Origin: an uncultured Treponema sp.
GTDB taxonomy: Bacteria > Spirochaetota > Spirochaetia > Treponematales > Treponemataceae
Length of the DNA: 64,000 bases
Direction of reading: 5' to 3'
Assembly (NCBI GenBank): GCA_949300145.1
Contig: CASGDA010000006.1
Location: 1 to 64,000 of the forward strand
Part shown: piece after piece, positions 7,722 to 16,476 of the stretch
How positions within the stretch are numbered: the first letter of the stretch is position 1
Layout of the letters: each line of letters opens with the position of its first letter
Made by a program: the position numbers and the translations under genes
The notes under the pieces: generated by a model
Told to the model about the DNA's origin: nothing
Database searches by the model: none
Seen by the model: the letters and a program-made list of their open reading frames with translations, nothing else

Positions 7722-8853
7722 ATGGAATATCATATTTTCCAAAAAACAGTTGTTGGTAAAAACGGGAAATCTACAAAAAGATATTATTACTGGTACAAAG
7801 AATGTAACATTCAAAGACAAAAAATCTGCAAAAATTGCAAAACAAAAGCTGAAGCGTTGGCTTTTGTTTCAACTTTGCCAGCAATAAAAGAAAAATCAAC
7901 ACTTGTAAAAGACATTGCAAATAATATGTATATTCCTGGAAGCCCTCACCTTATGCGCCGTGAACAATTAGGCCGCTCTATTGTGGAAGAAACGATAAAA
8001 GACGGAAGGATTTATATAAATCATATTATAAAAAAATGGGGCGATTATAGCATTACCGACATTACAGTAGATCAAGTCGGGAACTATCTGTTTTCTTTAA
8101 AGAAATCTGGTTCATGGAAAGCCAGGTATATTTCCATTTTCGGTGAAATCTTTGATGAAGCTGTGTGGTATGGGGTAAAGGTAATGCGTCCAAACTTTCC
8201 GGCATTCGCGCCAAAGACGCGGAAAAAAGATATTTTTTACCCTGTTGAGTTGAAACAGCTTTTTCTAAAAGAAAATTTCTCAAATCCTTACACTGATTCT
8301 GAGACAATGTTTTTATTTTTTACCTGCTGTATTTTTGCAGGATTACGCCTAAGTGAAGCAAGAGCATTAACCCCCCCGGCAGTTTATTTTTGACAAAAAA
8401 GCTCTTGTTATAGACGGATTTTGCAAGAAAAACGGAATGCGCACAAACTTTAATAAAAAAGGTTCCCTTTTAGATACAAAGGCGAGAATAGTTTTACTTC
8501 CAGAAAACGTAATAACACAAGTTCAAAACTATATATTAAAACAAAATAAAACAAATGATGATTTTTTATTTACCTGTAATAATTTACCAATCAGAATAGA
8601 CCAGGCAGAAAAATCTTTTTCTATGGCAATCTTAAAATCTGGAATAGAACAAAAAGGGCGTAAATTAAGCCCCCACTCGCTAAGATATACATACATAACA
8701 CAAATGCGCAGAACCCTATCCGGCGAATTGGTGCGCGAACTTGTAGGTCATTCCAATGTTGCAATGACTGATTATTATACGCAATTTTCTGTTGAAAACG
8801 GGCTTGCGCACATTGCTTCTACTGGCGATGCTGTAGAAAAACTTTTTGATTAA
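7722..8853 (+). pseudogene. int: Tyrosine integrase frameshifted in a C7 tract
   Basis: The first 224 codons hold the arm-binding and core-binding domains and the start of the catalytic domain, with the box-I arginine in GLRLSEARAL. The frame then breaks at seven C residues (8371-8377). With six C the protein reads on as TPRQFIFDKKALVIDG into the second open part, which has HSLRYTYIT (HxxR), LVGHSN and the nucleophile tyrosine in MTDYYTQF. All catalytic residues survive. Either a one-base slip has disabled or phase-switched it, or the tract is a sequencing error. Confidence 0.88.
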
Positions 8854-8896
8854 CGTTGTGGCGGTTTTTCGTTTTAAAAAAAAATTTTACCTACCT

Positions 8897-8950
8897 AAAG
8901 AGAGAAAAAAATCAAAAAAAAATGAAAAATGATTTTTTTTCTCTTTTTTT
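8897..8950 (+). terminator. Terminator after integrase
   Basis: An AT-rich stem pairs 8897-8914 with 8930-8946 (ten pairs, one bulge, about eight more) and is followed by a T run. It starts 44 bp after the integrase stop. Confidence 0.6.
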
Positions 8951-9317
8951 TTATTTTCAAAAGTTTACATTTTACTTTACTTTATAAATCTATATAATAT
9001 AACACTTTATAAGTTTTTTAATAGTAAAATGGTAAAGTAATTTATATTACTTGTGTAAAGTTTTCTTAATAAAAAATTTTTACATAGCATTAAACTTTTG
9101 TTTCAGAAAAAAGTTTGTAAACTCTTACCAAAATTCTTTTACTACTTTACCAACAAAATATTTAATTATTTTACCGATATTTACCAACCTCAAACAAAAA
9201 GAAAATCAATAAAAAGGTACTGGGAAAACCCCGTACCTATATGCAATTATTCGGCGACGGGTGCGTTCTGTTTTTTGTGTGCCATGTTCTATGTTAGGTT
9301 TACAAAAAGTTTACATT
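8951..9317. other. AT-rich non-coding region with TTTAC/GTAAA repeats
   Basis: No convincing gene is seen. The region is very AT-rich and dense in TTTAC or its complement: for example near 8962, 8970, 9030, 9054, 9078, 9116, 9145, 9172, 9181, 9300 and 9311. Three of them extend to TTACCAA. Placement between integrase and the first packaging gene suggests a control region or origin, but nothing proves it. Confidence 0.4.
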
Positions 9318-9332
9318 GGTATAGCGAGTTAT
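9318..9332 (+). promoter_or_regulatory. GGTATAGCGA box, copy 1
   Basis: GGTATAGCGAGTTAT begins 40 nt before ATG 9358 of the terminase small-subunit gene. Same motif as at 17821, 22567 and 31451. No clear Shine-Dalgarno precedes the ATG. Confidence 0.7.
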
Positions 9333-9357
9333 ATTGTCAACATTTACAATTTTTGTA

Positions 9358-10125
9358 ATGGAAGTAAAAGCGGCGGAATTTGCACGGATGGCTGGCGTTT
9401 CGCGTATGGCCATAAGCGGGAAAATAAAAAATGGTACTCTCATACTAAACAGCGGCGGCAAACTAGATACTGATAACCCGCTGAACCGTGCGTATTTAGA
9501 TAAGCATAGAAAAAAACAAAAAGCGACCCTGCAAGCAAAAGAACTAGAGCGAACTTTAAACCAGGCAACAGAAGAAATACAAAACAGCCCTGCAACAGCC
9601 CTTCCCTTGCTGGAGCGAAACACAAAAGAAGACTTAAAACAAATGCCAGCGCAAAACAAAGCTGCATCCATGCTGAACATGACGATTGGTGATTTGATTA
9701 AACACTACGGCGATGTAAAGGGCATTGGTGACTATGCAAAAATTTTGCGAGATTTAACAGCCGCCGACGAACGCGAACAGAAAACACAAGAAAGACGAAT
9801 GCTGCAAATACCCAAAGACTTTGTTGTAGCACGGCTTTTCAGCTTTGTAGACCAGCTTATGAACAAACTACTGGACGTGCCGGAAGCTGTAAGCGACCAG
9901 GTTATAGCTCTTGCACTCTCCAGCGACGAAGGAACAAGGCGGCAGGAAGTTATAAATGTTTTAAGCGACAATTTAACACGCTGCATTGCCGGATGCAAAG
10001 AACACATTATCTCTGAATTGAACGGCTTAAAAGGCAAATACGACAAAACAGAAGATGAATCTGCGGCAGTTATTGCAGATTTGAATGACAAGCTGGAACT
10101 GCTGCAACAACAAGGGGGCAAATAA
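9358..10125 (+). CDS. Probable phage terminase small subunit
   Basis: 255 residues. The N-terminus (EFARMAGVSRMAISGKIKNG) is a helix-turn-helix like that of small terminases, followed by a long charged helical region with coiled-coil character at the end. It opens the packaging block and is followed by a methyltransferase, an HU-like protein and the large terminase. I choose ATG 9358 because the upstream TTG 9334 lies inside the leader after the GGTATAGCGA box. The assignment rests on position and the helix-turn-helix rather than on a diagnostic motif. Confidence 0.65.
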   Translation: MEVKAAEFARMAGVSRMAISGKIKNGTLILNSGGKLDTDNPLNRAYLDKHRKKQKATLQAKELERTLNQATEEIQNSPATALPLLERNTKEDLKQMPAQNKAASMLNMTIGDLIKHYGDVKGIGDYAKILRDLTAADEREQKTQERRMLQIPKDFVVARLFSFVDQLMNKLLDVPEAVSDQVIALALSSDEGTRRQEVINVLSDNLTRCIAGCKEHIISELNGLKGKYDKTEDESAAVIADLNDKLELLQQQGGK

Positions 10126-10766
10126 TGCGTCGACAAATTGCGTATTGCATGGACTGCATGGATTTTATGAAGCTGCTGCCAGATAAAGCATTTGACCTTG
10201 CTATTGTAGATCCGCCGTATATTACCATTGCGGAAAATATGGGAAAAAGAAAGAAAAATAGTACATACGAAATAAAAAAGCGTGTTGTACAAAAATGGGA
10301 TGCTGCCCCCCTACAGGGTTACTTCAAAGAACTTTTTAGGGTAAGTAAGCAGCAAATAATCTGGGGCGGCAATTATTTTGAATTACCACCCTGCAAAGGT
10401 TTTATCATTTGGCAAAAGCCGGGAATTTCAGAAGAAGTAAGTTTTGCTATGTGTGAATTCGCCTGGACTTCTTTTGATATTACGGCAAAGGTTGTTTCTG
10501 TTGCACGTGAACAAGACAGAATTCACCCTACACAAAAGCCAGTTGATTTATATACATGGCTTTTACGCAGATTTGCAAAGCCGGGCGACAAGATTTTAGA
10601 CACTCATTTAGGTAGCGGTTCAAGCAGAATTGCGGCGCACGAAATGGGTTATGATTTTGTCGGAACAGAAATAGATAAACGCTTTTTTGCATTGCAAGAA
10701 GAAAGATTCAAACAGGTTTGCGAACAGCAGAGTTTGTTTGAAATAGATGGCGGAATGATTTTGTGA
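10125..10766 (+). CDS. DNA adenine-type methyltransferase 1
   Basis: 213 residues of the N6-adenine/N4-cytosine methyltransferase superfamily. The catalytic DPPY is at residues 29-32, then HPTQKP and the AdoMet-binding LDTHLGSGSSRIAA near the C-terminus, giving the beta-type motif order. No restriction enzyme is nearby, so it probably protects phage DNA from host restriction. Its start overlaps the previous stop (TAATG). It is a paralogue of the broken gene at 13499, and 87 bp are almost identical between them. Confidence 0.9.
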   Translation: MRRQIAYCMDCMDFMKLLPDKAFDLAIVDPPYITIAENMGKRKKNSTYEIKKRVVQKWDAAPLQGYFKELFRVSKQQIIWGGNYFELPPCKGFIIWQKPGISEEVSFAMCEFAWTSFDITAKVVSVAREQDRIHPTQKPVDLYTWLLRRFAKPGDKILDTHLGSGSSRIAAHEMGYDFVGTEIDKRFFALQEERFKQVCEQQSLFEIDGGMIL

Positions 10767-10804
10767 AGTCTGAAATAAAATTGATAAATAAGGAGCGTTC
10801 AAGA

Positions 10805-10951
10805 ATGAGCCAAAACCAGAACAAGAAAATGTACAGAAGAAACAGACGGGATACAATCCGGCATTACAGGGGATTTTGCGATTACATCAATAAAAAGAAT
10901 TTTATTATGCGCCTGCGGTTTGCATGGCACGTAATAAAGGGGGATTTATGA
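10805..10951 (+). CDS. Small basic phage protein
   Basis: 48 residues, very basic (MSQNQNKKMYRRNRRDTIRH). ATG 10805 has AAGGAG nine bases upstream; an in-frame GTG lies at 10763. It overlaps the next gene by an ATGA junction. I do not recognise a family; basic charge would suit nucleic-acid binding. Confidence 0.5.
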   Translation: MSQNQNKKMYRRNRRDTIRHYRGFCDYINKKNFIMRLRFAWHVIKGDL

Positions 10952-11184
10952 TTATTGATCAGAGAAAAACAAACGCTGTTATACAAGCATTGTGTAACAG
11001 AGGATTGCAAGGAAAATCTCAAAAGATTTTTGTTGATGCTTCTCTGCCGGAAGTAGACACGGATGACATACAGCGTAAGATTGCGGAGTTACAAGAGGAT
11101 TTGACGGCGTTTGTACATGACATTGCCTGTATTGAACAAGACTATAAGAACAAGGCGGTAGAAAATGAACAAGAAAATTGTTAG
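10948..11184 (+). CDS. Small hypothetical phage protein
   Basis: 78 residues, MIIDQRKTNAVIQAL at the start and a helical acidic C-terminal half. The start ATG 10948 has AAAGGGGG upstream and overlaps the previous stop. The 3' end overlaps the HU-like gene by 20 bp. No known domain is recognised. Confidence 0.55.
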   Translation: MIIDQRKTNAVIQALCNRGLQGKSQKIFVDASLPEVDTDDIQRKIAELQEDLTAFVHDIACIEQDYKNKAVENEQENC

Positions 11185-11479
11185 GGCTGATTTGGCAGAT
11201 GATTTATACAACTCATACAGCGACAAATTCGGGCGTGAAGAAGCGGCCAGAATTATTGACCATATCATTTTGAAAATGAAAAACGAAGTTGCAGACGGCA
11301 ACACAATAGAGCTGCGAGGATTCGGCACGCTTTATGCAAAAAAAAGAAACGGCAGAAAGAATGCGCGAAATCCAAAGACAGGCGAAACAAAAAACATTCC
11401 GCCGCATTATGTGGCAGCTTTCAAAGCCGGACGCGATCTTAAAAACGCCCTGCTTGTTCTGGATGCAATGAATTCTTAA
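11165..11479 (+). CDS. HU/IHF-like DNA-bending protein
   Basis: 104 residues with the bacterial histone-like fold: helical N-terminal half, the IELRGFGTLYAKKRNGRKNARNP arm that inserts in the minor groove, and the final helix FKAGRDLKNAL. It lies between small and large terminase genes, so a role in packaging-site architecture or prophage control is possible. The stop codon abuts the first copy of the 18-bp palindrome. Confidence 0.9.
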   Translation: MNKKIVRADLADDLYNSYSDKFGREEAARIIDHIILKMKNEVADGNTIELRGFGTLYAKKRNGRKNARNPKTGETKNIPPHYVAAFKAGRDLKNALLVLDAMNS

Positions 11480-11496
11480 CTACTCACGTGAGTAGT
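11479..11496. repeat. 18-bp palindrome, copy 1
   Basis: ACTACTCACGTGAGTAGT, a perfect inverted repeat between the HU-like gene and the large terminase start (10 nt away). Four more copies lie at 14270, 20725, 21647 and 28469. Confidence 0.85.
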
Positions 11497-11506
11497 AACG
11501 GCGGTT

Positions 11507-13492
11507 ATGGCACAAGTTAAAATCAATTTTGACGATGTGGATTTTTTAATTGAGCAGTTCTCACGATTAACAGTACAGCGCAGCTACAGGAAGCCGAGCG
11601 AATACATTGAAAGTGTGCGCTACATTGACCGTGCGCTTTCACCTTTTCCGGGCAAATTCAGTTATGACAAGTTTCCGTATTTTAGGGAAATTGTAGACCA
11701 GTTTGCGCCGGATTGCCCGACAAGGCGTGTATATGTTATGAAGGGAAACCAGGTTGGAGCAACAACGGGATTACTTGAAAGCATAATGATGTATTACATT
11801 GGCGAAAATCCTGCGCCGCAGCTTTATGTTTTGCCAGACGAAATGATGGCCCGTGATGCCGTAAACACTAAAATTGACCCGACAATAGACAACTGCGGAT
11901 TGAGAAACCTTATTTTCAGCCAGACAAGAAAAGCGGCTGGCGCGAAGAATACAGGTGATACAGGATTAAAAAAGGAATATCCGGGCGGATATTTACACGC
12001 CGTTGGAGCTGGAAGCGGAAACCGTTTCAGAAACTTTTCCTACAAAATTGAACTTGTGGACGAAGCGGACGGAATGCAGGCAAAAGTAAAAGGCGAAGGT
12101 TCGATTTATGATTTGGCGGTTGCCCGTCTGGATGCCTACCCTACGAGCAGCAAACTTTTTATCGGTTCAACACCAACAGAAGAAAGAAGCAGCTTGATTG
12201 CAAAACTTTTTAGAAACGGAACAATGAAATACTTTTACGTTCCGTGCAAGTTTTGCGGCGAAATGCAGAAGCTTGAATGGGCGGTATGGAACGAAGATAA
12301 AACAGAACAGATAGGCGGCATTGTCTGGGAGAACAACGAAAACTTCGAGCCGATTTTAGAGACTGTCGGCTATAAATGCCCGTATTGCGGTGGCATTATG
12401 AAAAACTACGACAAGGCAGCTATTGTTCCTAAAGGCGAATGGCGGGCAAGCCAAAAGCCGATTCAGCCAAATACGGAAAGCTATCACATTACAGCTTTGT
12501 ATAATCCGCCGGGAATGTTTTCCTGGGAAGACTATGTAAGTCAGTGGGCGGGCTGCTGGGATATTAAGGCAAACAAAGTGCGAGACAAAGAACGCTACAG
12601 AGTTTTCCGAAACCTTAAACAAGGGCTTACATTCCAGGAACAAAACGAACAAATCAAATATGAAAAGGCTGTTTTGCACAGGCGTTTTGGTTTTGCGCGC
12701 GGCACGATTCCAAACAAGATGGCGCGAGAAGAAGCCGGAAGCCCGATTCTTATTCTTGTGTGTGCGGTCGATGTTCAGAAAAACGGTTTGTATGTTGACA
12801 TAAAAGGCTTTGCAATGAACGGCGTTACATACACGATTGACTTTAAGTTTATTGAGGGCGCAACAGAGCAATTCGGCGGCCCGTGGGATGAGCTGGAACA
12901 GATTATTGAAAACGGCATTTTTACCGATGAAGACGGCTTAAACTACCGCATTGCAATAACGCTTGTTGATTCCGGCCATTATACGGATTGGGTTTATTCC
13001 TTTGTGGCACGGTTTACGGCGGGCGTTTATGCTTCAAAAGGTATGGACTGGATCAAGGGTGGCGAGACTTACCAGCTTTTCAGCCGCGCAACACTTGACC
13101 GAATAGGTTTGCCACTTGCATACCATGTAAACACAGGAAAACTAAAAGACCGAATTTCAAACAGCATGAACGTCTTACGATGGAATGAAGGCGAAAAGCA
13201 GCCAGCATGGTTCCCGAACTTCCCGGAAAACTTTAAGGATGATTATTTTAAGATGTTTGAAGCGGAAGAGAAAGTTGAAGTTATAGACAAGAATACGGGC
13301 CAATGGTTGAAGACAATCTGGCGGGCTAAATTCGGCGCGCCAAACCACGGCTTTGATACATACGTTTATGCTTTGGCGGCTTTGGAGATTCTGGCAGATG
13401 ACATTTGCAGAAACGAAATCGGACTAAAGGCTTTGGACATGGGCGTTTTCTGGAGATACGCAAAACAGAATCTTGTTCCGGGGGAAAAGTAA
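11507..13492 (+). CDS. Phage terminase large subunit (GpA family)
   Basis: 661 residues. The ATPase P-loop variant KGNQVGATT lies at 79-87 and the Walker B segment IELVDEADGM has D185-E186. A zinc-ribbon-like pair (CKFC ... CPYC) follows near residues 247-286, and the C-terminal nuclease domain contains VDVQKNGLYVDIKG and VDSGHYTD. This matches lambda gpA-type motors, which cut and pump DNA into the prohead at the portal. Start ATG 11507 has no strong ribosome-binding site; the 18-bp palindrome ends 10 nt before it. Confidence 0.93.
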   Translation: MAQVKINFDDVDFLIEQFSRLTVQRSYRKPSEYIESVRYIDRALSPFPGKFSYDKFPYFREIVDQFAPDCPTRRVYVMKGNQVGATTGLLESIMMYYIGENPAPQLYVLPDEMMARDAVNTKIDPTIDNCGLRNLIFSQTRKAAGAKNTGDTGLKKEYPGGYLHAVGAGSGNRFRNFSYKIELVDEADGMQAKVKGEGSIYDLAVARLDAYPTSSKLFIGSTPTEERSSLIAKLFRNGTMKYFYVPCKFCGEMQKLEWAVWNEDKTEQIGGIVWENNENFEPILETVGYKCPYCGGIMKNYDKAAIVPKGEWRASQKPIQPNTESYHITALYNPPGMFSWEDYVSQWAGCWDIKANKVRDKERYRVFRNLKQGLTFQEQNEQIKYEKAVLHRRFGFARGTIPNKMAREEAGSPILILVCAVDVQKNGLYVDIKGFAMNGVTYTIDFKFIEGATEQFGGPWDELEQIIENGIFTDEDGLNYRIAITLVDSGHYTDWVYSFVARFTAGVYASKGMDWIKGGETYQLFSRATLDRIGLPLAYHVNTGKLKDRISNSMNVLRWNEGEKQPAWFPNFPENFKDDYFKMFEAEEKVEVIDKNTGQWLKTIWRAKFGAPNHGFDTYVYALAALEILADDICRNEIGLKALDMGVFWRYAKQNLVPGEK

Positions 13493-13498
13493 AAAAAA

Positions 13499-14255
13499 AT
13501 GAGAAGACAAATTGCTTATAACATGGACTGCATGGACTTAATGAAACTGTTGCCAGACAATGAATTTGATTTGGCGATTGTAGATCCGCCGTATGGGGGG
13601 GGGGTACACGCCGCTTGCGGTGGACGGTTTGACCGATACGAGCCGAAAAAGCAAAAGGCAGAAGCAACACCATACAGGGGGCATCTTTAGCAACGCTGAA
13701 GAAATCAAAGTGGGACGCACGGGCGGAACATGGGCTGCAAAATACGGAAGCAAAGTTGCGCAATGGGATATTGCGCCGGATGACGAATATTTTAAAGAGC
13801 TTTTCAGAGTAAGCAAACGACAAATAATCTGGGGCGGAAATTATTTTAACCTGGGTGCAAGCCGTTGTTATTTGGTATGGAGAAAAAGCAATATTCCGGC
13901 AGAAGGTTTTTCGCTTGCGCCTGTTGAACTTGCATGGACGAGTTTAAACGAAAATGCAGCCTATTTTGAATGCGGTTCAAATGGAGCTGAAGACGGAACA
14001 AGAATTCACCCTACACAAAAACCGATTGCGTTATATACATGGCTTTTACGCAGATTTGCAAAGCCGGGCGACAAGATTTTAGACACTCATTTAGGTAGCG
14101 GTTCAAGCAGGATTGCGGCGTATGAAATGGGTTTTGATTTTGTGGGTTGCGAGCTGGACGAGGACTATTTTCTTTTGCAGGAAGAGCGGTTTAAGAAATG
14201 GACTTCACAGCAAAATCTTTTTAATATGGACGGCGGGCAGCCAGTTTTATTCTAA
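13499..14255 (+). pseudogene. DNA adenine-type methyltransferase 2, frameshifted in a G10 tract
   Basis: The frame reads as methyltransferase 1 up to DPPY (residues 29-32), then enters ten G residues (13595-13604) that end the frame early at 13690. Removing one G gives DPPYGGGYTPLAVDG and opens the remaining frame to 14255, with HPTQKP and LDTHLGSGSSRIAA intact. The tract sits in the codons just after the catalytic motif. This could be an on/off phase-variable switch, a dead gene, or a homopolymer sequencing error. Confidence 0.85.
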
Positions 14256-14269
14256 AAAAAATGAATGGC

Positions 14270-14289
14270 AACTACTCACGTGAGTAGTT
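14270..14289. repeat. 18-bp palindrome, copy 2
   Basis: AACTACTCACGTGAGTAGTT, perfect over 20 bp, 14 bp after the methyltransferase stop. A T-rich run follows (GAAAACTTTTTTATT), so here it could also act as a terminator. Confidence 0.85.
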
Positions 14290-14322
14290 GAAAACTTTTT
14301 TATTATTTTTTTTGAAAAACGC

Positions 14323-14388
14323 TTGACACATTTCTAATAGTATCGTATTATATACTTGTAAGCGGTTAAAAGTATCGCTTACAAGGAG
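14323..14388 (+). promoter_or_regulatory. Consensus promoter with hairpin leader
   Basis: TTGACA (14323-14328), 17-bp spacer, TATTAT (14346-14351). The transcript would start with a nine-pair hairpin, TTGTAAGCG (14356-14364) with CGCTTACAA (14376-14384), whose last bases overlap the AAGGAG ribosome-binding site (14383-14388). The leader may regulate translation or protect the mRNA 5' end. The spacer resembles that of the promoter at 16477. Confidence 0.7.
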
Positions 14389-14395
14389 CAAACAA

Positions 14396-14800
14396 ATGAT
14401 TAAAATTTTACAGAATGGAATTAAGCACGACAACGGTTACACACCTTGCTTTTACAGCATGGGCAATAACATCAAACACAGCGACAAGTGCATTACTATT
14501 TATGCCCGTGATTATGAAGATCTTCCGGCTGAACTTGGAGACATTCAGAACGATTCAGACGGACAGTCTGATTACTTTGAAAATGACAGATGCGTTCTTG
14601 AACCAGGCGACAAATTTTATAACGAAGCACTTGCAGCTTACAACAAACGCAGACTTGCAGATTCAAAACGCTGGCTTAAACATGATGAAAAGCGTTTGCA
14701 GAAAGAGCTTGAAAGCGGATGCCCTTATCCTGCTACCGTCGCAAATCTTGAAGACAGCATTGCAAATTACAAAAGAACCATTGCAGCTTTAAGTGCATAA
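14396..14800 (+). CDS. Hypothetical phage protein
   Basis: 134 residues, acidic in the middle (DLPAELGDIQNDSDGQSDYF) with a helical C-terminal half. It is the first gene after a strong promoter and hairpin leader, with AAGGAG eight bases before ATG 14396. I recognise no family. Its placement with a methyltransferase unit suggests an accessory or anti-host role, which is only inference. Confidence 0.6.
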   Translation: MIKILQNGIKHDNGYTPCFYSMGNNIKHSDKCITIYARDYEDLPAELGDIQNDSDGQSDYFENDRCVLEPGDKFYNEALAAYNKRRLADSKRWLKHDEKRLQKELESGCPYPATVANLEDSIANYKRTIAALSA

Positions 14801-14802
14801 AA

Positions 14803-14823
14803 AAAAGCCGGGGGAAACCCCGG
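14803..14823 (-). terminator. Minus-strand hairpin terminator
   Basis: CCGGGG-GAAA-CCCCGG with eight A residues on its left. Read on the minus strand this is a six-pair GC stem followed by a U run, so it would stop leftward transcription rather than the rightward operon. Confidence 0.5.
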
Positions 14824-14836
14824 TAAGGAAAGAAAC

Positions 14837-15103
14837 ATGAAAAACAGATTTATTCCGACTATTCACATAATGGAAATGGCAATGGCGAAAGAACGCACAG
14901 ATTTTATAGCAAAACAGTCTGATAAGATTGCATTACGCGCCATTGATAGAAACGGCTTAATGGTTGGCAGGGAATTTGATAATTTTAATGCGGCTATTGA
15001 TATGGCAAAAGATTATTGGATCAAGGGCTTTTTGTATGTTGAAGCCTTCTGTGTTGAGAATGAAAAGTTCGTGGTTCATTATCATGGTGTAAAGAATTAT
15101 TAA
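14837..15103 (+). CDS. Hypothetical phage protein
   Basis: 88 residues; N-terminal half basic, C-terminal part contains WIKGFLYVEAFCVENEKFVVHYHGV. GGAAAG lies seven bases before ATG 14837. It ends 3 bp before the cytosine methyltransferase start, indicating co-transcription. No family is recognised. Confidence 0.5.
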   Translation: MKNRFIPTIHIMEMAMAKERTDFIAKQSDKIALRAIDRNGLMVGREFDNFNAAIDMAKDYWIKGFLYVEAFCVENEKFVVHYHGVKNY

Positions 15104-15106
15104 ATT

Positions 15107-16462
15107 ATGGCAAAACTTAACATCGTTGATATGTTCTGTGGTGGCGGTGGTGAATCTACAGGACTTATAGAAGCTGCGCATGATTATAATTTTGATGTAA
15201 ATATGAGTGCGATTAACCACTGGGAAAGAGCGATTGAAACGCATTCAAAGAATTATCCTTTTGCGGAACACCGTTGCGAAAATGTGCAACACATACAGCC
15301 GCAAACGCTGAAGGCAAGCAAAAACACTGATTTAATGTGGGCAAGCCCTGGGTGTCAGCACTTTTCAACGGCCAGAGGTGGCAAACCGCGTTCTGAAGAT
15401 ATGAGGTCGCCAGCATGGGAAGTGCTTAGATTTGCAGAAGAACTTAGACCAAAAAGAATTATTATTGAGAATGTGCCGGAATTCAGAACATGGGGGCCGT
15501 TAGATCCAGAAGGAAAAATAATAAAAGAATGCAAGGGAAAAACTTTTAACGCTTTTATTTCCGGCTTGCGGTCGCTGAATTACATTGTTGATTGGCAGGT
15601 TTTATGCGCTGCTGATTATGGCGCGCCTACTTCAAGAAGACGGCTTTTTATTCAAGCTGTAAGAAAAGATTGCGGCAAGCAGATTTTATGGCCGGAACCT
15701 ACGAATGTTAAAGGCGGTGATTTAATTCTGCCGGACTGGCACAGCGCAGCGGAAATAATAGACTGGTCGATTCCTAGTCAGATTATAAGCCAGAGAAAAA
15801 AGCCATTAGCAGCGGCAACAATGCGGCGTATTGAATACGGCATAAAAGAATTCTGGGGTGACGCGGCGGTTCCTTTTATTGCCAGGTTGTCCGGTCAGTC
15901 AAAAGCTGAAAGCATAGAAAAACCGCTTTCAACAATTTCTTGTAGCGGCGCACATCACATGCTTATTACACCATTTTTATGCAGATATAACAAAGGAAAC
16001 AACAGAGTTCATTCAATCAATGAGCCTGTGCCTACTTTGGACTGTTCAAACAGATATGGGCTTGTAGAACCTTTTATTTCTGCTATCGGCCAAACATCCG
16101 CCCGGCAACGGAACAGAAAATTAAGCGAGCCGCTTTCTACAATCTGCACAAAACAGGAACATTGCCTGGTTTCGCCAATGTTGATTCAGTATTATGGAAA
16201 TGGCCATGCAGTTTCATTAAAAGAGCCGATTCCGACACTTACAACAAAAGACAGATACGCACTTATTGGAACTGATAAATACGGAATTGAACTAGGCTTT
16301 AGGATGCTGCAACCTAAAGAACTTGCGGCAGCAACTGGATTCCCAAAAGACTACATTTTTACAGGAACGAAAGTTGATGTTGTTAAGCAGATAGGAAACG
16401 CCGTGCCGCCTAATTTTGCGCGGGCGTTGTTCGGGCAGATTCTAAGAGAAATGACGCTGTAA
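15107..16462 (+). CDS. dcm: DNA (cytosine-5) methyltransferase
   Basis: 451 residues with the m5C order of motifs: DMFCGGGGES (AdoMet loop, I), SPGCQHFS with the catalytic cysteine (IV, Gly replacing the usual Pro before Cys), IIENVPEF (VI), TSRRRLF (VIII) and QIGNAVPPNFARAL (X). The target-recognition region between VIII and X contains repeated EP(L/I)STI or EP(V/I)PTL units, common in phage enzymes. No partner endonuclease is nearby, so it is probably for self-protection against host restriction. Confidence 0.92.
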   Translation: MAKLNIVDMFCGGGGESTGLIEAAHDYNFDVNMSAINHWERAIETHSKNYPFAEHRCENVQHIQPQTLKASKNTDLMWASPGCQHFSTARGGKPRSEDMRSPAWEVLRFAEELRPKRIIIENVPEFRTWGPLDPEGKIIKECKGKTFNAFISGLRSLNYIVDWQVLCAADYGAPTSRRRLFIQAVRKDCGKQILWPEPTNVKGGDLILPDWHSAAEIIDWSIPSQIISQRKKPLAAATMRRIEYGIKEFWGDAAVPFIARLSGQSKAESIEKPLSTISCSGAHHMLITPFLCRYNKGNNRVHSINEPVPTLDCSNRYGLVEPFISAIGQTSARQRNRKLSEPLSTICTKQEHCLVSPMLIQYYGNGHAVSLKEPIPTLTTKDRYALIGTDKYGIELGFRMLQPKELAAATGFPKDYIFTGTKVDVVKQIGNAVPPNFARALFGQILREMTL

Positions 16463-16476
16463 TTATTGAAAAATGA

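Noticed and set aside
14803..14823. GAAA-tetraloop hairpin as a riboswitch or plus-strand terminator
   Set aside because: No U run follows on the plus strand and there is no complex fold; the A run on its left makes it a minus-strand terminator.
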